A DNA stretch of 64,000 nt, taken from Paraphoma chrysanthemicola. Taxonomy: Eukaryota > Ascomycota > Dothideomycetes > Pleosporales > Phaeosphaeriaceae. The translations under genes and the position numbers were made by a program. This document shows, piece by piece, positions 11,701 to 23,759 of the stretch. The stretch spans positions 620,001 through 684,000 of the forward strand of contig JAGMWG010000012.1 in the NCBI GenBank assembly GCA_020744225.1, written 5' to 3'. The notes beneath the pieces were generated by a model. It was not told the DNA's origin. It saw only the letters and a list, made by a program, of their open reading frames with translations, and did not search any database. How positions within the stretch are numbered: position 1 is the stretch's first letter; each line of letters starts with the position of its first letter.

Positions 11701-12718
11701 TTTGGCCGACTCCGCTGTACCAAATACCCGTAGGTGCGGCGCATGGCGGCAGAGATCTACATTGGTGGTCAGTAAGGATGTCTACCATCGGCGAGACGCT
11801 CCGCACTTGTGGTGTGGATGCCACATGCAGTAATGTCAGCCTCGCAGCAGACAAGATTTCTCTAGCGGTAGAACCTTCAATACTCCTCTGCGCCTTTGGC
11901 ATGGTATGTTCACTTCGTCAGCATTGTCACCCATGTAGAGGGCTGCATTGAATGTATACGCTCCTCACCCTCTGCTGCGGCACTGGTCGAGTGCAGCGAC
12001 ACTTCTACTCTGACGGGTCAGCTCTTACAGAAGTGTACCATGCACATACAGCGTGGTCATACCCGGTGGCGATAGGTATCAAGTGTTGGACGAGAGGGTC
12101 AGGGTGTTGGTGGGGTTATGGTGCAAGAGGAGCAGCCCGCAGCCCCATCACCACCACGACATCGGCGGACAGGAAGAGATACCTCTATGCGGCTAAGCAT
12201 ACCGATATGCCCAAGATGTTCCTCTAGGCATGTTCATGGTAGATTTCTTAAGGCTGGACCATGCTCATGTATTCGGTATAACAGCTTGTGGGGGTGTTGG
12301 GTATGGTCGCGATCTGGGAAATTGCTTGGCGCGCACTTTATGAGGCCCACTGCGCTTTTCTTCGCTCCCTGCTGTCACCTTCTGATCTATCGACCACAAA
12401 GCCACATCTTGTGCCGGACTTGATGCGACCGTTGCTCCGCTCAAACGACCAATAGCAAGATGCCGCCCACCTGTCCTACTCCCACCAACGACATGCAGCC
12501 CAGCGCGAGCGATGCACCCTACATACTTTAGAATAATCTGGACTCGATTAAATCAGGAATGCACGTGGATTCGGCAAATAGAGCATGAAGGGTGCGATGG
12601 CGTACGGAATGCTCGGCCCCGCTTGCTCGGTACAGGTCGACTTGCTGGGTGTACATGAAGGGTATACAGGTCAGTAACACTATCGCGGCACTCGATCTGG
12701 GCGTGTATAGCAATTTTA
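8789..12718. other. Gene-poor interval, no supportable gene
   Basis: Several open frames of 60-200 codons overlap on both strands around 9375-10244 and 10870-11900. None has a recognisable domain, a convincing splice model or consistent protein-like composition. It may hold degraded genes or old repeats. Confidence 0.4.
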
Positions 12719-13288
12719 GGCCTCCCCCGTGTCATAGATGGTATTCTCGCTATTGATTGCGACACATTCTACCAGGTCAACAACGCTACACGCCGCCTGG
12801 AGCAGAAAGCCGCAGACGCAGGCGACCAACGTCTCCTCCAGGCCACTAGAAAGGCTTTATAGGCACAAGATACCTATAAGAACGTCACATTCGAGATAGG
12901 AGATCGTTTCAAGACGGAGCCTCGCCATATCGATGAAGAGCACCCGGCTCCTTCATCCTTCGCATCTCAAGCGATATTCCCGGCGCCACATGGCTACACC
13001 ACGGAAACCATTATACAAGGTTCTTTCTTCCGGCATGCCAATTGTTCTCGCATGTCTCCTCCGCCGCCGCCTGCGCATCGCTATCCCTTAGATGAAGACT
13101 TGCTTCCTGTGCTCGGCCCTGAGATGAAAGGTGCCAAAGGACCGAATCAAAATCTACACGACAATGCGCCATCACCCGTTCTTGATATGTCTGTTCTTTG
13201 GGGTATTGAGATTACCATCGAAGAGCTTTGTGCTGTTAGTTTGGTCTACTGGCGACAATGGGCAAAGAATTATGCTCACGACATGTAG
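12719..13288 (+). pseudogene. Unknown interrupted reading frame
   Basis: One frame reads with protein-like composition from about 12719 to TAG at 13286-13288, interrupted by a TAG at 12860-12862. Before the stop it reads QVNNATRRLEQKAADAGDQR and after it AQDTYKNVTFEIGDRFKTEP. There is no upstream ATG in the frame, so an earlier exon is missing or lost. No domain is recognised. I call it a probable broken gene only because both sides of the stop look coding. Confidence 0.3.
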
Positions 13289-14283
13289 TTCTTCCCGCTT
13301 TTCGTTCTGCAATGGGACCAGGTTCAGAAGAGATTAGTCGCCGCTGGCTGGAGAGCAGCACAGATTGCTCGGATTATTGTATGTTAAGGCCTTCAAGTCT
13401 GGTCCTTGTGTGAATGCAATACTAGATACTATAGTACCACTATCGAGACGTCACCAAAAAGGTCTGAATGCAAGTGAAATAAATAGAGACTATGAGACTC
13501 ATGGACATGTTCTAGCTAGAACATGGTCAATTGTGATACGCAATTGTTTGTCAAGCTGTGTTTGGAATGCCTGATGGCCGGTGGAGATATTCTGGAAACG
13601 TTGGTTTAAGATGCCGCATCATTCCCCGCGGCCGACGGAAAAAAGACCTATGATATCGCTGTTCTTAGCCAGTAGGCTAGAATTGGATGGTTCGGCATAG
13701 TTGTGCTCTCTAATTGTTCAGCTTCTTGCTTACAGTTTTACACATCGGCATATAATCATGGCATCTCACGTTCAACGCCTCGTTGTATAGACTAGGAACC
13801 TAGCATCAACCCCTTGTACAGTCTAGCTCTGCTAACTTGAACCCCGGACTCTGTGTATAAACAAATATCGAAACGTTATGCCTAGTAAGTCCTTACGAGA
13901 CGATGGCAATGCTGATTAAGTCGTCCATGTGCGGGTGAATTGGATCAATTCCGCACTAAATCTTTGTGCATACCCGATGATGTCAGTAGCCCGCGCCGTG
14001 CACTATTTCTCTCCCCAAAATGCTTTCAACTTGATAGCTCTCACGGAACGCGATTCTCAACCAAAGCCGCCGAAAGCGACCTCATCATCCTCCACAATCA
14101 CAACAGTCCTTTCGCTTCTGTCACTGGCACCACAATCAAGGAGCATTCTTCCAATTGGGGAATATCTCAGCTGGCCTAGGATCATTCATGGATCCGCGGC
14201 ATTTCCATCAATCACTGTCGGGTGGGCTTTCGGCTCGCGACAAATCGTCTTGGAATGTACCCGGGGCTTCACCGTCTGCAATC
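13289..14283. other. Intergenic, no gene seen
   Basis: AT-richer DNA with only short open frames. The right end is the promoter of the gene starting at 14284. Confidence 0.4.
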
Positions 14284-16639
14284 ATGAACAAGACAGTCTC
14301 GCCTCGCACTCTGAGCAATCGTACGTAAACTGAACCTTCGGCTGACTCCTGCTAATCTCCCGCCAGCAGCAGATATACACGCGAACAACGGCCAGGCCAG
14401 CGCATGTCGAGGACAGACTGAACAGCTGCGGCCCGATGGCTCAAGTCTTGGAGAAAGTAAGTCATGTCGTACCGCTGGGGGAAAGACTTTGTTGCTAACA
14501 TAATGAAGTGGATTTCAGAAAGTGCCTTCATAGTCCACTGCCTTTGACCGCAGAGCGTATTGCGGCATCATTTCATGCGCCTCGCATCCTCCCCTCCGAA
14601 GACCCAGGCCGCGTTCCTGTTGGCCAAGCGAATGAGCACGACGATTGCTCCGAGACAGTAACCCCAGATGATGATGTCTGGCACGCCTTCCTGACACGAG
14701 AGTACCTGCAGAACGACGACGTCTGCTCGACCGCAACGGCCCTCCATCGTCAGCTCGGTCTTGCCTTCTTGTTCAGCGACTGTCTCCCACCGAGTCAGCT
14801 ACCATTGGAACTAGCCGCAGGCTTTCGATATTTTATCCCTGGAAGCCGCACTCTTGCACATGAATGGACCCAATTCTTCGATGTTGCACCATCGCGCTTT
14901 ATCGAAATGGTCCCAGCCGAAGTGAAGGTAGCATACCAAGCAACTTTGGAGGCTAGCAATCATGAGAAAACTCGCAGCTTCAAGAAATATCTTCTCGGGA
15001 ACGAAGACTCTTACCCCAAGGCGTCTGATTACCCTGGGAAATCACAAGTGAAGCCCTCTGACTTGGGAGACCATTCAGTGCTCCGCGCGGGAGGTCCGGC
15101 AAGTTCATCCGGAATTAACACACCACATTTTAATCTCTACTCAAAAACACTTCTATCCTCTGAATTGCCATCGCGGAAGCGGAAGTTTCTGGAGGGACCT
15201 GACAAGGTTGCCCTTGACCAGATCACCAAACCTCAAGAACAGCTTCCTGCTGATTCTGATCACTCCTCCAAGAGGGCGAAGTTATTGACACAAGCTCTTA
15301 TCCATGCAGCCGGGCCACTTCATCGCATGAATTCAAGGCAGGATCTATGGTCAATGAATCCTCCAGTCATCCTTTCCTCCACCACTTCAGCCTTGCCACC
15401 GACACAAATAAGCAACTTGCAGAACGCTTCACCTGGACCTCAACATGCTAGGAGTCACCTAGAGGCAGTTATGGCCAACTTCACAGCTGGTGGAAAACTC
15501 ATTCCGGTGACTGCGACTACTGCGCCCCAGCAGAAGGCGCCCCAGCAGCACGTCCAAACGCCTCCTCTTCCTGCGGTGGGACCACCAGCTCCACAGCCTG
15601 TGCAAACAGTGTTAGGAGCACAACAACTTTCATTCGCGGGTCAAGCTCCACCAGCCATAGCCCAACCAGTTCCTGTATATGTAGGTGTTGCACATGCACC
15701 GCCGCACAGAGGAAACCAATCAACGGTCTTGCCTCGAGCATACGTGTCAAAGTGGACCAATCCTCATCCAAACGCCGCTCCCGCCAGTATGATCGCTCAG
15801 GGTGGAGGAAATCGCAAGTTGGCATGGAACGCGGAGCGCAGGCGTATCTTTACTCAGGTGGAGGGGTTCTCGCCAGCCCAATTGCCGCGCGGTGCCAATT
15901 CCCCGTTCGCAACAGAGATGTTTTCGAGGACTCCACAGTCGATCGATCCGCGCCTATGTCCTTTTCCGACGAGCATGGAAGAAAACCTCACTGTAAGTAC
16001 CCACTACGAGTATAGACTCAAGCCAGATTACGCTGACATCAACTCAGTACATGACCGGCGCGGCAACTATGAATCGCGAAATGTGCTCCAGAACTAAGAA
16101 GCGCTGGACCGCAACGGAGTGCGTTTACTATGTGGTACGTTGTGACCGCCTGGCACTGCGAAGCAAAGCAGTACTAACATATCTTCCAGGTGCAAGCTCA
16201 CGATCTCCAGACAGAAGGTGCATACGAGCGCACGAGGCTTCAACATCAGTTCAATGCCTGTGCACAGAATTTCGAACGACACCACCCAAACCATCAGCCT
16301 ACATCTTCACTCCGCAATTGTAGTACTGAGAGTGGTCTGACTGGAGAGAACACCGTTCTGCACGACTACTACCTCTACGCGATGGGAGATGGCGTTGCTC
16401 GTCACCCGAATGGTCGTGCGGCACAGATGCTGACCCGGGCCATTCGCCACGTGCGGCAGGTGACTCAGGATCGTAATGTCCGCCTGAGTGAAGCAGCAGC
16501 TTATGCCGCAAGGCATAATATCACGGTACCAGCGCCCATCGTGATGACGAACAACTTGGCTGTGGAAGATCAGCCTCCGCAAGGTTTGATTGCGGCAGCG
16601 AGAACTGCCTACATTCACAAGTTCGGGAGAACCGCTTGA
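14284..16639 (+). CDS. Unknown nuclear-looking protein, five exons
   Basis: Proposed exons 14284-14320, 14367-14456, 14509-15992, 16048-16134 and 16190-16639 give 715 aa. All four introns are 46-62 nt with good donors (GTACGT, GTAAGT, GTAAGT, GTACGT) and visible branch sites (GCTAAC, CGCTGAC, TACTAACA). The frame is preserved at every join; the intron 1 acceptor has a CAGCAG tandem choice. The protein has basic clusters like nuclear signals (SRKRKFLEG, SSKRAKLL), a Pro/Gln-rich middle, and a C-terminal helical part (TKKRWTATECVYYV onward, then MLTRAIRHVRQVTQDRNVR). No known domain is recognised. A chromatin or transcription role is only a guess from composition. Confidence 0.7.
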
Positions 16640-19337
16640 GAAAGCCATGAAAGAATCTGCGCTAGTAGACTATATAGTTGCAATGGTGTTGGGCCATCTC
16701 ACAACTTATTGACCTGAACAGGTTGGATCACCAACGATACGGACGATTAGGTTCTACGATAGGACGGGTTAGCCTCGTTCGGCAAATAGGGGAGGTCATA
16801 CTCCGTAACACGTGAATAGTGTCTCTCAAAGTTTCGTTACTGATACAAAGCTCTGTGCGGTCAAAGTTCTTGCCAAATTAAACATGTCCAACATTTCGTC
16901 TTGCTGCCTCCTAGCTGACCCTGGGATTTGTTCATAAGCCAAGTTGCCTTCATAAAACTCAGTAATACAAACTTTGAAGGATTAGCAATCGAAGTTTTCC
17001 TTGCACGGTCTGCACGCATGTTACGGGCATCCGATCCAGCCTTATTAAACACGGATTGCTGAGACTCCAATGCTTACGTGCTTAAATTTCAAGACAGGCA
17101 AGCGTAAACGCCAAAAGATGCTAAGACGTTTGTGACATTTGATCATGTCCAGATGCCATTTCTTTTTGAAGGCGACCTTGCTAGGGGAAGTAACAGAACG
17201 CGCGAAGATATGGATGTATTTATCTTGATGGGTAGTAAAATATGCAGTTTGCTATTATCAAACGCCCTCTAGAAATGTGCATATAGCATCATCCAGACTC
17301 AATACCCTCCGAGGCACCAGTGCAGTCAGGAAATGCGAAGTATATCTGCGAATCCACCATGTGACATGTGACATGTGTCACTTATCGGGTTTTCTTACTA
17401 GGCTCAACATCGCCTATGAACCATCCATACGGCTGACAAGATGTTCAACGTTGACGAGAACCGGAACAGTATATCCACGCAATGTGTCAAAGAGATTTTG
17501 GGTCGTCGCAACTATTCGGGAGAAGTAAACTGCAATATTAGTAAATTTAGAAATTGTGGTGTTGGGGTCTTACCTTGTCACCAGTGAACTTTCACTGCCG
17601 GATCGATCAGAGAAAAGAAAAACCCAAATGTGGCAAGCGACGCATTCCTATTGTACGCGACCTCGTAATAGAGCCAAGCATGACTCAATATACATGGCTA
17701 GATTGTGCGCTTCTGCCGATTCCGGAGTCTAATGGCCAGGAATACAAGACGAAATGGATGCGTCAGGATCTTGGACTACGACATGCCTATATCATCCGAC
17801 CAATGAAAAGAAGAAAACTCCGATCTCAGGAGCTCTCAGGCCCTAGATGATCGGAAAAACAGGCGTGCCTCAAGCTCATTACGGGTTTGAGGTGTGTGGG
17901 AAAGCGATATCGGTCATCTAAGTCAGCTACAGCCTTCTCAGGGGTATGGACCCATCGTATTGCTTGTTGTTAAGGCACTCAAATCTTCTTGGTAGGTAAG
18001 CGAGGATTTAAAGTCTTCGAGATCTCGATGTACACCGCCATATCGACGTTACCCACGGAATGGAATGGACTCAAGTTCCAGAAGCGCATGGATACAGGAC
18101 TTTGGTTGTGAGAGAGTCCCTAGTCCTCTCGTTGTCTTTTGGGTTAGCACGTCGAATGTGTCGAAATCGAGTAAATTTTGCAGGGCAAATTAAATTGTGG
18201 GCGTAGCACTCGAGCCTACACATAAAGGTAACACCACACCACATTGAAATAAACTCTCTATTTATGCTCCTAACACAACCCAAGCCTCTACGACCAAGGA
18301 GAATGGACTTGCGTACGTCAAACAGCGCCATGCAAAGGCCTTGAACGCCATATTCCGCTTCCTTTGACTATGTTGAGGAAGCATAGCGTGAATAGGCGGT
18401 TTGACAATGACAAGCTTTCATAGCTATAAAGCGCGACTTTGCTAAAATGAGAAAGCGAGAGTTACTAGTATAGTACTTACGCAATGAATCAATAAAATCG
18501 GAATGTAGAATGACACAATTTGACTGGATATTTCATAAGCACTATACCACCATCGATCAACTGCCTTGTGCTTAAACTGCTGTTAATCAATACTAGAAGA
18601 ACTATATTAAAAGCTAGGAAAGAAACCCACGGAATTTGATCTATATAAACCTCACCTCAACGCTGCTCAGCTGCAACATAGTCGATGTTCCTCCTCTAGC
18701 ACTTGCTCTTATACCATTATATTTGATTCGCCGGTGCTAGGGTTTTTCAAGGGAAATTCGACGAATGCTAGAAGGTTTTGTTTAGAAATGCCACTTTTAG
18801 ACTCCTTCCTACAAAGTTTACTCAAAGGCGGTCTTCTGATCGGACAGCACGAAGGAAGTCACGCCATACGAGCGCCTACTAAATGCTAATCGCACACAAC
18901 ATCCGCTCTCCGCGCGGTTCATTTCGACCCAATATACCCCTGAGATCACTAAGCATTCCGCACCAATAACCTAGATTAACAAATATTTCCCTCAAAACTT
19001 GGCCATGGGAAAGTCCAAAGCCGACCCGATATGAGCTGATTAGAGGCAGGGAAGTGGGACTGTCGTCAAAGTTGTGGGGAAGCACGTGATTAGACATGTT
19101 GCGACGCGCATCTACGCGAGAATCTCAAATAGTACCAGACAGGCTCAAAGCGCCAATTTGATGTTTGGGTGCGGTGCGCTTAGACAAAGTCATGTAGCGG
19201 ACACAACGTGCATTGATGTAGATATTACGTGGCCGGAAATCGGTATGTCTACCACAATACTACAACACCAACCCATAGTCTATGTGTGGAAGTCTACAAG
19301 TCTACAAAGTGTGATTGGGAAGCGATCGGAAACAAGA
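16640..19337. other. 2.7-kb gene-poor interval
   Basis: This stretch is visibly AT-richer than the flanking genes. Its longest open frame is under 120 codons and none resembles a known protein. There is no clear transposon terminus. It may be an old mutated repeat; that would need a genome-wide comparison. Confidence 0.4.
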
Positions 19338-21220
19338 TTATGCATCGCGATGTGCCTCGTGCTCTTCCAGCTCACGTCTTTTCCGCGCGTGCTCGCCATG
19401 TATGCCCCAGAAACATGCAAAGATGCCTAAAATACTGGACACGAGGGTGACGTAGTAGGCAGTGCGGTAGCATTTGAGTCCAAGCTCGCAGCCGCGCTGG
19501 CCGTCAGGCTCAACAATCGAATTGGAGTCGTATGCCGCGCCGTAGAAGAGGTTGTAGATGTTGCCGCTGACCACAGGCGCGAGAGTCATGAAGCCCCAGT
19601 TGACAGCAAAGCCATCGGGACCAAAGGCATCAACGACGAGCGCGGGAAAGACACCGAAGAGTACGCCATATGCCAGACCCGTCAGTCCAGAGACAGCCCA
19701 GAGGTAGTTAGGGTTTTCTATGCGGATGGCGCAGATTTGTGCCAATGAGAAGATGGTGGCGGAGATGGCGGTACACCAAAAGCGAGAGTGGTGGAGTCGC
19801 TTTACAATCAGGTCTGATCCGACTCCGGAGGAGAGACGACCAAGGAATGAGCAGATGGAAAGGATCGAGACGTGCCAAAGCTGGCGATGTGCGACAAAGT
19901 CGTTGCTGACCGACTTGTCCCAGTGGCTCCAGAGAGCTTGAACATCATGGCCAATGTTACTGGGGACGTTAGCCAATAGCAAAGAGCGTACATCTTTGTT
20001 TGAATACTCACTTGATGGTCATCAGCCCGACGCCAGTAAGCAGGCCCATGAGTACCCAAAGCTGCCAGAAGTCTGGCTTGTACAGCAGTGCTAGTCCTGT
20101 GACATCTATACAGTGTGAGTGAGAAGACTTCTTACTTGCTGCATCGTCATCGTCGACGAGGTCACCAGGAGCTGAGAGGAGAGAGGATGTCTCAGTGGAG
20201 GGACCGCTTGGGTCTTCTTCGTCTGCTAGGCATAGTTGGCAGCTGGTAGGGGGAGATGAGGACGCCGCGAACAAGTAAAAAGTACGTACTGATCTCGATC
20301 TGCGGTACGGCAGACGAAGTGTATTTGGCCTTGCCACCGCTGCCATTCGATCTTGTGCGGTGAAGTAAATTCGAGTCTCGCCGTCCGCGCTCCGTGGTTG
20401 GAAGCACTGCATAGCTCGTGCCACTCTGATGGTCCACAACGATCAAGAAGGGTATTGAGACCATTACCAGGAGGGATGTTGCAAGGGACAGTAGCATGAG
20501 CAAGCCAGAAGTGTCACCAGGGAACGCGAGACCCGCTATAAGAGTGTAAAAGAAGGCACTGAGACCAAAAGCGGCCAGTGGGCAAGCAGTAGCCGAGCCA
20601 CGATGGGTTGGCCAATTCAGGGTCGCTGGACCTGTCAGCGTGTCGGACGGAGCGCCAACAAAACCGACTCACCAGTTTTCAGGGCAGACTGAAAGGCAGC
20701 ACAGCTGCCGACACCGCTAAGAAACGAACAGAATGATATCAGAGCAACGCTCATGCCTCTGGGACCACGGTCATATGCTACCGATGATCAGCCTTTGCTT
20801 GTGCCATAACTTGTCGCCTCAGTCCTACCAATCTTGATGGGATAGTATCCAGCCAGCAAGGCGAACATGCCAATTATAGCAGACAGGCGTGGACTCTTCC
20901 TATCGGTTATGATGCCCATGGGTATACCCGAGGCATACATGCCCAGATTCGCGGCAGTTCCCTAGTAATGTGAGATGGCAGTCGCGATAGATGTGATGGC
21001 GGTCATACGATGACATTGCTCTGTGTTGCGGAGAGCTGGAGCTTATCGGCGAACTGCGGTGCCCATGCTGAGTAGGCGTACTATCGTGGATGAGCATCAG
21101 CGGTACGCTAGTCGGTAGGTATCCTACATTGGTTCCGCACGCTAGCGAAATGGTCGTGGCAGCGACGACTGAGATAATGCGCGTCTTCTTGTGGGGCGCC
21201 GCTTCCTCTTTTGCGACCAT
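19338..21220 (-). CDS. Nodulin-like MFS transporter (Mch1-type)
   Basis: Proposed minus-strand exons 21128-21220, 21009-21080, 20829-20961, 20673-20777, 20290-20631, 20012-20225 and 19338-19959 give 526 aa. The join of exons 1 and 2 restores ISLACGTNYAYSAWAPQFAD, a hallmark of the nodulin-like MFS group. GIPMGIITDRKSPR follows after TM2, and MTINNIGHDVQALW marks the start of the second half. The N-terminal half has about six TM segments, then a long polar loop rich in Ser/Asp (exons 5-6), then a second TM half. Yeast Mch1 is a vacuolar member of this group and its substrate is unknown. The gene is divergent from TMS1. Confidence 0.85.
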
Positions 21221-21630
21221 CGTGGCCTACAGAGTGAAAATACTAGGGCAATGGCAAGATCATGTACAAATGTGGGGAGGTCCCTATCGCAAGGGCTGTC
21301 GCAGGAAGGAGACGGGACGTGGTGGAGGGGAGCTCCGGATGGGAAGTGGGCCCGCTGAAGCCTGCGCGGGTAGCGATGAAGGACGATCTATAGAGTGAAG
21401 GTGAAGTGAAGGGACATGACAACGGCAATGGGTCACAACGGGACGAGTGACATGTCAAATGTCGCGATTAGGATTCGGGTGATGCGGCCACATGGCGGAG
21501 ATAAGATTGGCGCAAGATGTCACGGGCTTGGCGGGAAGGAGCCGCCGAGGCGCCTGCGAACGTCATGCGGCTTCAACCACGCGCATCCAACGTCTCTTCA
21601 CAAACACCGAACGTCGACCACATCGCAACT
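21221..21630. promoter_or_regulatory. Divergent promoter between the MFS gene and TMS1
   Basis: 410 bp separate the two start codons (21220 on minus, 21631 on plus), so this must hold both promoters. I see no specific binding site I can name. Confidence 0.5.
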
Positions 21631-23232
21631 ATGGGCGCCGTGCTGTCGCTTCCATTCATGGCCCTGCCCGCCATGGGCACTGTGGGTATACCCGCTTCCA
21701 CGTGACTGCGCGCTGCTGACCCGGCCAGGTATGGAGTGTTGCCGCCTCCTGCTGCGGAGCTGCTACCTGCAGCGCAGTACTGGGCTCTTGCGGAGGAAAA
21801 TGCGGAAACAGGTGTGTACGGCGGCAGCATGACTGAGCGCGTACTGACGGAAGCAGCATCGCCACGCGTATCGCTTATGCGCTCATCCTCCTCATCAACT
21901 CGATCGTTTCGTGGATCATGCTCACAGACTGGGCCATGAAGAAGCTGTCGCATCTCACCCTCGACTACGTCGACATCAAATGCCACGGCGAGCAGTGCTA
22001 CGGATATGTCGCAGTACAGCGCATCAACTTTGCGCTTGGTTTCTTCCACGTTCTGATGGCGCTGATGCTCATCGGCGTCCGGTCCTCCAAAGACGGGCGC
22101 GCACCCATCCAAAACGGCTTCTGGGCGCCCAAGGTACTCGGCTGGATTGGCATGATTGTCCTAACTTTCTTCATCCCGAATTCGTTCTTCATCGTGTGGG
22201 GCAATTACTTCGCCATGATTGGCGCGTGCTTGTTCCTGCTCATCGGATTGATTCTCCTCGTAGACCTGGCGCATAACTGGGCCGAGTACTGCCAGGAGAA
22301 GATTGAAGTAACCGAGTCGCGCGTCTGGACGGGATTGCTGGTCGGTAGTGCTGCGAGCATGTATCTGGCCTCATTTGCGATGACCATTGTCATGTACATC
22401 TACTTCGCCAGGAGCGGATGTGGAATGAATCAGGCAGCCATCACCGTATGTCGAGCAATTAAATGCGAAAGATCTGAGCTTACACATGTAGATCAACTTG
22501 ATCCTCCTTCTCGTCTCGTCGATAGTTTCGATCCACCCGGCCGTCCAGAACGTCAATCCCCGCGCCGGCCTCGCCCAGTCCGCCATCGTCGCTATCTACT
22601 GTACCTACCTGACGCTTTCCGCTGTCGGCATGGAGCCCGACGACCACCAATGCAACCCGCTTGTCCGCGCGCGCGGCACCCGCAAAGCCACCGTCATCAT
22701 TGGCGCCATCGTCACCTTCGTCACCGTCGCCTACACCACCACACGCGCCGCCACATACGGCCTCGCGCTCGGCGCCCAAGGCAACTCGTACGGCAATGGC
22801 TACACGGCCGTCGGCACCGAAGACTACGAACATGGCCTCGTCACTCAACAGCCCGAATCCAGACGCGACATGCGCCAAGCCGCTCTCCGCGCCGCCGTCG
22901 AATCCGGCTCGCTCCCCGCCTCCGCGCTCGATGACTCCGACAGCGAAGATGAGGACGATGACTCTCCGAAGAAGAACCCTCGTGACGACGAACGCAACGC
23001 CACACAATACAACTACACGCTCTTCCACATCATTTTCTTCCTCAGCACAACATGGGTAGCTACTCTCCTGACCACAAATTTCGACGAAAAGGACGTCCAG
23101 GATAGCTTTGTGCCTGTCGGACGCACATATTGGGCATCATGGGCGAAGATTATCAGTGCATGGGTGTGCTATGGGATATACACGTGGAGTCTGGTGGCGC
23201 CGCTGGTACTGCCGGATCGTTTCGATTACTAG
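21631..23232 (+). CDS. TMS1: TMS1/SERINC family membrane protein
   Basis: Proposed exons 21631-21681, 21729-21811, 21857-22445 and 22492-23232 give 487 aa, the usual size for fungal Tms1. The start MGAVLSLPFMALPAMGT and the Cys-rich segment SCCGAATCS...CGGKCGN are diagnostic. TM helices follow, then a conserved late loop (QYNYTLFHIIFFLSTTW) and an acidic Ser/Asp stretch (DDSDSEDEDDDSPKK). Three introns of 45-47 nt keep the frame. SERINC homologues scramble lipids or affect serine-lipid handling in membranes; the yeast protein is vacuolar. Confidence 0.93.
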
Positions 23233-23759
23233 GCACGTGAGCAGCTGCTATCGTGGGCAGAAATGTGTAGAGTGCGAATATGGGATTCGACCAGTTGACG
23301 CATTGGAGTTGGGAGGGTATTTGGAAGGCTATTTGGGACGTGTATTACTACGTTTTCTTTTGTTGCATCGGGAGGTCATGACGGGTTGCTAGAATATAGC
23401 GTCGCCATCGGTCCCATACCACTATCGAGGTTCTATTTATTGCATTTGTTCGATTGTTTGACACTGACATGCTACTTTCGTCTCTGCTGCTTCAGTTCCG
23501 TAAATCACCCCAGCACGTCGATTGGACAGTACACAACGCATGGTGTTTCGTGCGCTGTGTAGGTGCCTCCATCACATAGCGAGAAATCGAGACTGGCCGA
23601 GCTACGTCAATGGAGCTGGGACGGACGACCTCGCGGCCTTATTGTCGGGCCTCCGAAACCATGACGCGGGTGCAATGCACTCGGCTCGATGAAAAGTAAG
23701 GTGGTGATTCCCTTAGTCGAATTCCTCAATAGCAGGGTTGTTCATCAGTACCCTACCCT
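23233..23759. other. Convergent 3' flanks of TMS1 and RRG7
   Basis: Two genes end toward each other here. No other gene is seen. Confidence 0.5.

Noticed and set aside
20100..20150. Extra mini-intron in exon 6 of the MFS gene (GTAAGA...TATAG)
   Set aside because: It would be only about 36 nt and the unspliced reading is in frame and plausible for the polar loop.
21918..22934. 338-codon open frame continuing past TMS1 exon 3
   Set aside because: It reads through a good intron (22446-22491) into the wrong frame, giving an Arg/Pro/His-rich shadow. The spliced TMS1 model matches the family.
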